Below are positions 33,937 through 41,312 of a stretch of 64,000 bases of DNA, in pieces (the first letter of the stretch is position 1; each line of letters starts with the position of its first letter). Where the stretch lies: positions 372,001 to 436,000 of the forward strand of contig NZ_CP070369.1 of the NCBI RefSeq assembly GCF_016919705.1. The letters run 5' to 3'. Position numbers and translations under genes: made by a program. This stretch comes from Paracoccus methylovorus (lineage in GTDB: Bacteria; Pseudomonadota; Alphaproteobacteria; Rhodobacterales; Rhodobacteraceae). Under the pieces are notes generated by a model. The model searched no databases and was not told where the DNA came from. It saw nothing but the letters and a program-made list of their open reading frames with translations.

Positions 33937-34730
33937 GCCGACACCTCTTGGGCCATGTATTCGGCAAAGCCCTGCGGCGTACGGGCGGCGGCGGCATAGC
34001 GCATCAGTTCGGCCGTGTCGGTGGCATATTCGCCCCAAAGCCCATAGGGCCAGGCCCCGCGCGGCGCATGCGCCACGGCGGTGACGTAAAGCGCGGGCAG
34101 GGTGCCCGCTGCGGTGATCTCATCCGCCAGCAGGCTGCGATCCACGATCCGCTCGACCGTGACCAGTGTTTCGGGCGCGGCATAGGCCATGGCGGCAAGT
34201 TCGCGGCGGCGGCCGATCCAGACATTACCGTCGCGGTCGGCCATGGGGGCATGGAAGATTGCCACATCGGGGCGGATTGCCGGGATCAGCGCGATGGGAT
34301 CGCCGGGGCAGAGGGGATTGTCGATCACCCGCCAGTCGCTGCGATTGGCCAGCACATCCGAGCCGATCAGCCCGCGCATCGGCATGAAGGGCACGCCTTT
34401 TTGCGCCGCCATCAGCCCGGCATGGATCGCCGGGCAGGTTGCGTCGAGGATCTGGATGTCGCCTGCCCGCACCGCCTGATTGAAGCGGGGTGCGCCGCCG
34501 GCCTCTCCCAGCGAAACGGCGCTGGTTTCGACGCTGCGCACCAGCCGGGCACCGATCAGTTGATCGACCTGCAACCCCCCGGTCGGTACACAGACCAGGT
34601 GCAGATCGCCCGCGCCATGTTCGATCAGCGGCCGGGTCATCGCCATGGAAACACCGGCATAGTCCACCGGTAGCGCCAGCGACATGCCGGGCCGGATACG
34701 GCTGGCCAAGGCCCGTAAATCGTCTGGCAT
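33933..34730 (-). CDS. CoA-transferase alpha subunit (family I)
   Basis: This 265-residue protein is the alpha partner, first gene of the eleven-gene operon. It shows PVDYAGVSMAMTRPLIEHGA and DLHLVCVPTGGLQVDQLIGA near the N-terminus, MRGLIGSDVL in the middle and ERIVDRSLLADEI. The layout fits GctA-like subunits. The promoter region lies upstream towards 34954 and carries two palindromic candidate operators. The nearest one (34768-34784) includes TATAAT on the coding strand, so a repressor bound there would cover the -10 element. Confidence 0.83.
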   Translation of the reverse strand: MPDDLRALASRIRPGMSLALPVDYAGVSMAMTRPLIEHGAGDLHLVCVPTGGLQVDQLIGARLVRSVETSAVSLGEAGGAPRFNQAVRAGDIQILDATCPAIHAGLMAAQKGVPFMPMRGLIGSDVLANRSDWRVIDNPLCPGDPIALIPAIRPDVAIFHAPMADRDGNVWIGRRRELAAMAYAAPETLVTVERIVDRSLLADEITAAGTLPALYVTAVAHAPRGAWPYGLWGEYATDTAELMRYAAAARTPQGFAEYMAQEVSA

Positions 34731-34767
34731 GATGTTTCCCCCAACCCTTCGGCGCGGTCAGCACCGT

Positions 34768-34784
34768 GTTCCAAATTATAGAAC
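34768..34784. promoter_or_regulatory. Candidate IclR operator 1 (17-bp palindrome)
   Basis: GTTCCAAATTATAGAAC has arms GTTCC and AGAAC around a 7-bp AT-rich core. On the minus strand it contains TATAAT at 34775-34780, a plausible -10 for the CoA-transferase operon that starts at 34730. Confidence 0.6.
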
Positions 34785-34924
34785 ATCATTCTGAAAATCA
34801 TGATAGGCAGAGCCAAACTTGCAAGTCAATCCATTCCTTTCTGCCAGTTTTAACCGTTTTTGCGTTGCGGTGCAGATTATCTTGACAAGTGGGCCAGAGC
34901 ACCGAAAATGAAATACGGAATGAC

Positions 34925-34941
34925 GTTCTGTAATATAGAAC
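34925..34941. promoter_or_regulatory. Candidate IclR operator 2 (17-bp palindrome)
   Basis: GTTCTGTAATATAGAAC is a perfect GTTCT/AGAAC inverted repeat with the same arm spacing as operator 1, with which it shares 13 of 17 bases. It ends 13 bp before the ATPase start at 34955, partly next to its ribosome site. A TTGACA hexamer lies upstream at 34882-34887. Confidence 0.65.
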
Positions 34942-34954
34942 GCTGGAGGAGAGC

Positions 34955-36103
34955 ATGGCGCAGACATTGGCGCGGCGCGAGTTGCGCCTTGAAACGCCGG
35001 AAATACAAGCGGCTGGAACCATCCGCTCGCAAGAGTCGATCGGCTCGGGCATATCGATTCGCAACGTGGTCAAGAGATACGGCAACTTTGTTGCGGCCGA
35101 CCGCATCAGTCTGGACATCAAGCCGGGCGAATTCATTACGCTGCTTGGCCCGTCGGGCAGCGGCAAGACCACGCTGCTGAACCTGCTGGCGGGTTTCCAG
35201 GCTCTGGACGAGGGCCAGATTCTGGTCGATGGCGCGCCGATCCAGAACGTGCCCACGCATCGGCGCGGCTTTGGCATGGTGTTTCAAAGCTATGCGCTGT
35301 TTCCCAACATGACCGTGGCGCAGAACGTGGCCTTTCCCATGCGCATGGCCAAGATCGACCGCACGAACACCGATCGGCGCGTGGCGGAAACGCTTGAGAT
35401 GATGCGGCTGTCGGATCACGCCGGCAAGTTGCCCTCGCAGATGTCGGGCGGCCAGCAGCAGCGCGTCGCCATCGCCCGCGCCATCGTCATGCGCCCGCGC
35501 GTCGTCTTGATGGACGAGCCGCTGAGCGCGCTGGACCGCCGGTTGCGCGAATCGATCCAGATCGAGATCCGCGAGCTGCACCAGACCATCGGCAGCACCA
35601 TCCTGTTCGTCACCCACGACCAGTCCGAGGCGCTGACCATGTCCGACCGCATCGCGGTGATGGATGCCGGCCATATCGTGCAGATCGCCCCTCCCGCCGA
35701 GCTTTATCGTCGCCCACAAAGCCGGTTCGTCGCCTCGTTCGTCGGTGAAAGCAATCTGATCGACGCGCAGGTGATCGGCCGCAACGGCCGTATCCTGACG
35801 CTGCGCACACCCGCCGGCCATGTCTTCGAGGCGGAATCGCGCAACGGCATTCACAACGACAAGGCCACCGTGCTGGTTCGCCCCGAGCGGATCGCGCTGC
35901 ATGACGCGCCTGTGCCGGGCAGCATGTCCGCGACCGTGACTTCGGCGCTGTTTCTGGGCGAGGTGCTGCGGATCGAGGTGGTGCTGGATGACGGCCAGAC
36001 CCTGCTGATCCGCTGTCCCGACATCGCCGGGCGCGACCTACCCCCCGTCGGCGGGCAACTGCATATTGGCTGGGGCGCGGCCGACAGCTGGGTGCTGTCA
36101 TGA
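34955..36103 (+). CDS. ABC transporter ATP-binding protein (PotA-like, CoA-transferase locus)
   Basis: This 382-residue ATPase has Walker A GPSGSGKTT (about 64-72), Q-loop GMVFQSYALFPNMTV, signature MSGGQQQRV and Walker B VVLMDEPLSALD, then a C-terminal TOBE-like domain. An N-terminal stretch of some 30 residues before the ABC domain is longer than usual. It is the first gene of a transporter operon divergent from the CoA-transferase operon, with a good GGAGGAGA ribosome site. Its stop overlaps the fused permease start by ATGA. It should energise import of the substrate processed by the divergent operon. Confidence 0.92.
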   Translation: MAQTLARRELRLETPEIQAAGTIRSQESIGSGISIRNVVKRYGNFVAADRISLDIKPGEFITLLGPSGSGKTTLLNLLAGFQALDEGQILVDGAPIQNVPTHRRGFGMVFQSYALFPNMTVAQNVAFPMRMAKIDRTNTDRRVAETLEMMRLSDHAGKLPSQMSGGQQQRVAIARAIVMRPRVVLMDEPLSALDRRLRESIQIEIRELHQTIGSTILFVTHDQSEALTMSDRIAVMDAGHIVQIAPPAELYRRPQSRFVASFVGESNLIDAQVIGRNGRILTLRTPAGHVFEAESRNGIHNDKATVLVRPERIALHDAPVPGSMSATVTSALFLGEVLRIEVVLDDGQTLLIRCPDIAGRDLPPVGGQLHIGWGAADSWVLS

Positions 36104-37881
36104 CCGATGCAAGCCTGAGCTCGACCGCCCGTGCCGACTTGGCGCAGCGGCTGAAGAATCCGGCGCTGCTGCTTGTGCCGGCGGTGCTGTTCCTTTCGGT
36201 GATCTACCTGCTGCCGCTTATCGACCTGTTTCGGGTCAGCATGTCCGGTCCGACCTGGTCCACGCATTTCGAGCGGGTGTTCACGGTTCCGCTTTATTGG
36301 GAATCGCTGCTGCGCACCATGCAGATCGCCTTTACGGTGGCCTGTCTTTGCGTGCTGCTGGGCTATCCGACCGCGTTGCTGATCCATCGCACGCGCGGGA
36401 TCGTGCAAGTGCTGATCGCGACGGCGGTGATCCTGCCCTATTTCATCGCCATCCTGATCCGCACCTATGCGTGGATGGTGCTGCTGGGTCGCAACGGGCC
36501 GATCAACAAGCTGCTGCAAACATTGGGGCTGATCGACTCGCCCCTGGCACTGCTGTTCAACCGGGGGTCGGTGCTGCTGGGCATGACCGCGGTGCTGCTG
36601 CCGCTGATGGTGCTGAGCATTTACGCATCCGTCGCCCGGCTGGACCAGAGCTTGACGCGTGCCGCCTTGGCATCCGGCGCGGGGCCGCTGGCAGTGTTCT
36701 GGCGTGTGTTGCTGCCTCTGACGCTGCCCGGCATCGGCGCGGGGTTCCTGCTGGTCTTCGTGGCCGGACTGGGCTTTTTCATCACGCCGACGCTGCTGGG
36801 CGGGCCGGGCGACCAGATGTTCGCCATGCATATCACCCAGCAGGCCGATTCCATCACCGGCCAAGGCTTCCTGCAGGCACTGGCCGTGGTGCTGTTGGTG
36901 ATCACGCTGGTCGTGGTGGGCGTGGCGGGCCGGATCATGGGTTTCGAATTCATCTGGGGCGGCGGCAAGATGGGCGATGCACCGGCGAAACCCGTCGCGG
37001 CGCCCGCTGCCCGTGCCCAGCCGCCACGTCGCGGCATCGCCATGATGCTGGCCGATTTGCTGGGCTGGCCACTGTTGCGGCTGATGGGTCTGCTGCCCGC
37101 CGGCTGGGGGCGCTGGACGGTGCGGATCATGGGCGGCTTCGTGATTACCGCGCTGATCGTGCCGATTATCGTCGTCATGGTGATCTCGTTCAGCAAGGCC
37201 AGCTACCTGACCTTTCCGCCGCCCGACTGGTCGCTGCGCTGGTATGAGAAATTCTTTTCCGACAGCAACTGGATGACGGCCTTCTGGAACTCCCTGGGCA
37301 TTGCCACGCTGTCGGCGGTCATCTCGGTCAGCCTTGGCGCCACGGCGGCCATGGGCATCGTGCGCAGCAATATCCGCTACAAATCAGCGGTGATGCTGCT
37401 GCTGGTCAGCCCGATGATCGTGCCCCCGGTGGTGCTGGGCCTGTCGCTTTACGCGCTGTTTCTGAAACTGGGGCTGGTCGGCACCTATCTGGGCCTTGCC
37501 GCCGCCCATGCGATCGGCGGTATCCCCATCGTGGTGGTAATCGTCGCTGCCTCGTTGCAGGCGGTGGACCAGCGGCTGGAACAGGGGGCGGCCGTGCATG
37601 GCGCCTCGCCGCTGACCGTGTTCCGCACGGTGACGCTGCCCGCCATTGCGCCGGGATTGGCGGCGGCGGTATTTTTCGCCTTCCTGCACTCGTTCGACGA
37701 ACTGGTGCTGTCGCTGTTCCTGTCCAGTCCACGCATGAAGACACTGCCGCTGATGCTGTGGGCCGACATCAACTATCAGTTGAACCCGGTTCTGGCCGTC
37801 GTCTCGACGCTAGAAGTGCTGCTGGTCGTGGGTGGCATCATTCTGGCCCGCCCCGTGCTGACCCGTGGCAAAGCCGCGTGA
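36100..37881 (+). CDS. ABC transporter permease, fused PotB-PotC double domain
   Basis: This 593-residue membrane protein joins two permease domains that are normally separate. The first half (about 20-290) has EAA-loop features around RAALASGAGPLAVFWRVLLP and LGFFITPTLLGGPGDQMFAM, a PotB phrase. The linker at about 292-325 is rich in Ala, Pro and Arg (APAKPVAAPAARAQPPRR). The second half (about 340-590) has QGAAVHGASPLTVFRTVTLP and FAFLHSFDELVLSLFLSSPR, a PotC phrase. Roughly twelve membrane segments result. One polypeptide would therefore form the whole channel. The frame is continuous, so it is a true fusion rather than an error. Confidence 0.9.
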   Translation: MTDASLSSTARADLAQRLKNPALLLVPAVLFLSVIYLLPLIDLFRVSMSGPTWSTHFERVFTVPLYWESLLRTMQIAFTVACLCVLLGYPTALLIHRTRGIVQVLIATAVILPYFIAILIRTYAWMVLLGRNGPINKLLQTLGLIDSPLALLFNRGSVLLGMTAVLLPLMVLSIYASVARLDQSLTRAALASGAGPLAVFWRVLLPLTLPGIGAGFLLVFVAGLGFFITPTLLGGPGDQMFAMHITQQADSITGQGFLQALAVVLLVITLVVVGVAGRIMGFEFIWGGGKMGDAPAKPVAAPAARAQPPRRGIAMMLADLLGWPLLRLMGLLPAGWGRWTVRIMGGFVITALIVPIIVVMVISFSKASYLTFPPPDWSLRWYEKFFSDSNWMTAFWNSLGIATLSAVISVSLGATAAMGIVRSNIRYKSAVMLLLVSPMIVPPVVLGLSLYALFLKLGLVGTYLGLAAAHAIGGIPIVVVIVAASLQAVDQRLEQGAAVHGASPLTVFRTVTLPAIAPGLAAAVFFAFLHSFDELVLSLFLSSPRMKTLPLMLWADINYQLNPVLAVVSTLEVLLVVGGIILARPVLTRGKAA

Positions 37882-37911
37882 ACCAAAGAAAATCCAATGG
37901 AGGAGGATGAA

Positions 37912-38991
37912 ATGTTGCAAGTGAACAAGAAGGCAACCGGCATGGTCTCGGTGCTGGCTCTGGCCACGCTGCTGGCCGGCCCGGCGCTGGCCCAAGGCGA
38001 GGTGGTGATGCAGGACCCCGGCGGCGCTTATGGCGATGCGCTGCGCGAGGTGATGTATGCGCCCTTTGAAAAGGAAACCGGCATCGACGTGGTGACGGTG
38101 CAAGAGGCGCGTTCGGGCCCCCGCATCAAGGCGCAGGTCGAGGCCGGGAAGGCCGAATGGGACCTGACCTTCATCTTCGATCAGGAAACCAAGCTGCTGG
38201 GTGACTGTTGCCTGGCCGACATCGACTATTCCAAGCTGTCGCCCGAGGCGCAGAAGACGCTGGCGACGATGCCGGACAACCTCAAGCGTCCCAAGGGCGT
38301 GGCCTTGCAGGTGATCGGCGTTGGCATGGTCTATAACACCGACGTGTATTCCAGCGAGCAGCCGGAAAGTTGGGCCGATTTCTGGGACACCGAGAAATTC
38401 CCCGGCAAGCGTTGCCTGCCCGCGTGGCCGCGCTTTGTCATGGAGGCCGCGCTGATGGCCGATGGTGTGCCCAAGGACGAGCTTTACCCCGTCGACATGG
38501 AGCGCGCGCTGAAGAAGATCGCCGAGATCAAGCCGCATGTCTCGAAATGGTGGACGACCTCGGCACAGGCGCCGCAACTGCTGTTGGATGGCGAGGCGGA
38601 TATGTGCATGGCCTATACCGGCTCGTCCTCGATCCTTGCACTTGAGGGCGCACCGCTTGAGGTCGAATGGAATCAGGGCTTTGTCTATTACGACTTCTTC
38701 TCGATCCCGAAGGGCGCACCGAACTACGACAACGCGCTGAAGTTGCTGTCCTGGCGGCTGGATGCCGAGCGTGCAGCCCAGCTGACCTCGGTTTATCCCG
38801 TCGCGCTGCCCTCTCCGCTGGTCTATGAGGCGGCGGATGCGGAAATCAGCAAATACTGGGCAAACAATCCCGAGAACCTTGCCAAGGCCATCGCATGGAG
38901 CCCGGATTACTGGGGCGCCGCATCGGGTCAAGGCACCACCACGAACGAGGAATACGGGCAGGAACAGCTGAACGCGCTTCTGGCGAAATGA
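37912..38991 (+). CDS. ABC transporter substrate-binding protein (PotD-like)
   Basis: This 359-residue periplasmic protein begins with a classic Sec signal peptide (KATGMVSVLALATLLAGPALA, cleaved near residue 27). Fold blocks include EVVMQDPGGAYGDALREVMY, AEWDLTFIFDQETKLL and VGMVYNTDVYSSEQP. Start at 37912 follows GGAGGAGGATGAA; a start five codons earlier is possible. It is the third gene of the ABC operon. Unlike the creatinine-locus binding protein it has no twin arginine. The ligand should be the substrate of the divergent CoA-transferase/aldolase/kinase operon; I cannot name it. Confidence 0.9.
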   Translation: MLQVNKKATGMVSVLALATLLAGPALAQGEVVMQDPGGAYGDALREVMYAPFEKETGIDVVTVQEARSGPRIKAQVEAGKAEWDLTFIFDQETKLLGDCCLADIDYSKLSPEAQKTLATMPDNLKRPKGVALQVIGVGMVYNTDVYSSEQPESWADFWDTEKFPGKRCLPAWPRFVMEAALMADGVPKDELYPVDMERALKKIAEIKPHVSKWWTTSAQAPQLLLDGEADMCMAYTGSSSILALEGAPLEVEWNQGFVYYDFFSIPKGAPNYDNALKLLSWRLDAERAAQLTSVYPVALPSPLVYEAADAEISKYWANNPENLAKAIAWSPDYWGAASGQGTTTNEEYGQEQLNALLAK

Positions 38992-39086
38992 CGCCGGGGC
39001 CGACCTGTTCGGTACGGCCCCAAGCCATGTATAACAGTCGCGCGGGCCATTTTGGCCCGTGCCAGCAAGGGAAGACCAAGCCGGAC

Positions 39087-39842
39087 ATGGACAAGGCATT
39101 CATAAAGGGTTTGCGGCTGATCGAGGCGCTTGCGCTAAGCGACCAGCCGCGTGGCGTGACCGATCTTGCCAATGAGCTTGAGCTGACGAAAAGCAATGTG
39201 CATCGCCTGCTGGCCACCCTGATCTCGCAGGGTTACGTCCGGCAGGTGCCACCGCAAAGCCATTATGAGCTGACAACGCGCATCTGGGAACTGGGCAGCC
39301 ATGTGATCCGCCGGATGGACCTGACCCAGATCGCCCGCCCCGCCATGATCCGGCTGGCCGAACAGACCGGAGAAACGGTGCATCTGTCCGTACTGGACGG
39401 CAGCGAGGTGGTCTATCTCGACAAGATCGAAAGTGCGCATCACATTCGCGCCCATACCAGTGTCGGCTCGCGCGCCCCGGCTTATACGGTTGCGACCGGC
39501 AAGGCGATGCTTGCCCATATGCCCGACGATTACCTGGATCGTTTCGAAGGGCGGATGGTGCGCTATACCGACACCACACGGACAACACTGGCCGAACTGC
39601 GCGATGACATCCGCCTTGCGCGTGAACAGGGCTATGCCCTCGTCCCCGAGGGCGAATGGCGCGACGGTATCGCCGCCTGTGCCTGCGCGATCCTGAATCG
39701 CTCGGGCGAATTGGCTGGGTCCATCGGCATGTCCGGGCCCGACTCGCGCATCAAGCGCAAGCAGCTCAAGGAAATTGCGCCGCAGGTGGTGGAGGCTGCT
39801 CGCGCCATCTCGCTTGCGCTGGGTTGTGCGCCCCGGGGCTGA
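39087..39842 (+). CDS. IclR-family transcriptional regulator
   Basis: This 251-residue regulator has the IclR winged helix at about 5-60 (GLRLIEALALSDQPRGVTDL, then LTKSNVHRLLATLISQGYV) and the C-terminal effector domain (RAHTSVGSRAPAYTVATGKA and the ACACAILNRSGELAGSIGMS end). The start at 39087 has an AAGGGAAGA leader. It is the last gene of the transporter operon, 95 bp beyond the binding protein. Its likely operators are the two GTTCY-N7-AGAAC palindromes upstream of the transporter. The effector is probably a pathway intermediate. Confidence 0.9.
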   Translation: MDKAFIKGLRLIEALALSDQPRGVTDLANELELTKSNVHRLLATLISQGYVRQVPPQSHYELTTRIWELGSHVIRRMDLTQIARPAMIRLAEQTGETVHLSVLDGSEVVYLDKIESAHHIRAHTSVGSRAPAYTVATGKAMLAHMPDDYLDRFEGRMVRYTDTTRTTLAELRDDIRLAREQGYALVPEGEWRDGIAACACAILNRSGELAGSIGMSGPDSRIKRKQLKEIAPQVVEAARAISLALGCAPRG

Positions 39843-39875
39843 GACGGTGGAATGCAACAAGCCCCTGTCGTTCCG

Positions 39876-39906
39876 AAAGGGCATCCGGTCCTGCCGGACG
39901 CCCTTT
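39876..39906. terminator. Bidirectional hairpin between IclR and transglutaminase-like genes
   Basis: A 13-bp stem with a single A-C mismatch: AAAGGGCATCCGG pairs with CCGGACGCCCTTT around a 5-base TCCTG loop. The arms' A and T runs give U-rich ends in both directions. It sits between two convergent stops. Confidence 0.8.
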
Positions 39907-39916
39907 GGCGATGGCT

Positions 39917-41023
39917 TCAGATCTCTTGCGCGGTCATTTCATAGGTGAAGGCCTTGGCGTCCAGTTCGTTTAGCCGACCCTTGGCGTTCAAGCCCTGCGG
40001 ATACATCAGGAAGGGCAGGGCTGCGTCCGCAGGTGCTCCGGGCAGGGTCACATCGCTGGCCGCGTTATAGGCGACCCAGTTGCCCTCCCAATTCCCGAAC
40101 AGCGCCGCATTGACCGGCGCTACCAGCGGATGGGCCGGATCCTTGATCCAGTTGTCTGTCTCGGCACGCATCACCTTCAGAACGTCTGCGGGGTCCATGG
40201 CGACCCAACCAAGGCCCGACAACCAGACCTCGGCCCGGCAGTGCTGCGCGCCGGTCACATCGGGGCTGTTCGCGCCAAGCTGCTTGTAGCCAAAGGCCGA
40301 CGGTGCCACGCGCACGCCGTAGATGTCGCGAGCCGGCACCCCCGAGGCACGGGCCAGTCCGACAAAAAGCCCGTTGAGATCAGCACATTTCCCGCCAAGC
40401 CCGGCGGTTGTCAGCGTGGCCTGAATATCGCCCGGCCCGCAGCCCGGAACATCCATGTTGCGATAGCAATGGTTCACGATCCATGCATAGATTGCGGCCA
40501 CCTTTTCGCGATCCGTGCCTGCACCCTGAGTGATCTCGCGCGCGCGTTCCAGCACCACGCCGTCGAGAGGCTTCAGGCTGGATCCGTTCAACGCTGCCTC
40601 CAGCACGGCGGGATCTTCCTGCACGTCCGAGGTCCGGTTCCAGTCCACGGTGCGGTTGCGGGTCTGGAAGCGGCTGACCAGTTCCACCACCGGCTCGGAG
40701 ACCGAAGGGTCAAAGCGGGCATGCAGCATCTGTGCTCCGGTGGCCGGATCGGTGACAAGGGCGGCTTCGGTCGCGTTCCCGGTGAAAGCATGATCCAGGG
40801 TTCGCTGGTAATCCGTTTCGACCGAGGGCACTGGCAACCAGATCTGGGTCGCACCCTGCGGCGCAAGCCTGACTTGGGTGCGCAGTTCGAAACTGCGCCA
40901 GTCATTGGGCTGCGGAGAAAATTCCGGGGTGCCGGGGGCCGCCCGCAACAGACCCGGCAAGGCAGGTAACGCAGCAGCGGTCAGGGCAAGTTTCAGAATA
41001 TTCCGCCGATTGGTGTTGGTCAT
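39917..41023 (-). CDS. Exported transglutaminase-like cysteine protease-fold protein
   Basis: This 368-residue protein has an N-terminal twin-arginine-like signal (NRRNILKLALTAAALPAL) and a transglutaminase core with the triad Cys213 (GLGGKCADLNGLF), His261 (GAQHCRAEVW) and Asp277 (VAMDPADV). Prokaryotic members are mostly proteases or amide-bond enzymes rather than true cross-linkers. The start at 41023 was chosen for the AAAGG ribosome site and signal; a frame open to 41164 was rejected. It lies 289 bp downstream of the 941-residue exported protein on the same strand; common transcription is uncertain because a short AGCCCT/AGGGCT hairpin (41094-41111) lies between. Confidence 0.82.
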   Translation of the reverse strand: MTNTNRRNILKLALTAAALPALPGLLRAAPGTPEFSPQPNDWRSFELRTQVRLAPQGATQIWLPVPSVETDYQRTLDHAFTGNATEAALVTDPATGAQMLHARFDPSVSEPVVELVSRFQTRNRTVDWNRTSDVQEDPAVLEAALNGSSLKPLDGVVLERAREITQGAGTDREKVAAIYAWIVNHCYRNMDVPGCGPGDIQATLTTAGLGGKCADLNGLFVGLARASGVPARDIYGVRVAPSAFGYKQLGANSPDVTGAQHCRAEVWLSGLGWVAMDPADVLKVMRAETDNWIKDPAHPLVAPVNAALFGNWEGNWVAYNAASDVTLPGAPADAALPFLMYPQGLNAKGRLNELDAKAFTYEMTAQEI

Positions 41024-41312
41024 GATCTGTGCCTTTCGTTTGCGTGCTTTCGTATTGCAGTGATCCTGTATCTGGGTGCCGCGCGTTGATCGTGAGCCCT
41101 GTCGAGAGGGCTGCGGCTGGTTCATGCTGCCAGCCCGGTCCTGGTCAGATCCTCGCCCGGCCACGCATTAAAGCTAACTTGAAATGCCGTTGATTGTCAC
41201 GCCCGGGTCGCCATCCCATCTGCCCGGAGTATGCTGGCCACACCTCATTCCCCTGGGTCTGTGGACTTACCCCGGTTTGCAAACGCAGCTTTAACGCCAG
41301 CTTGCCCTCGCT

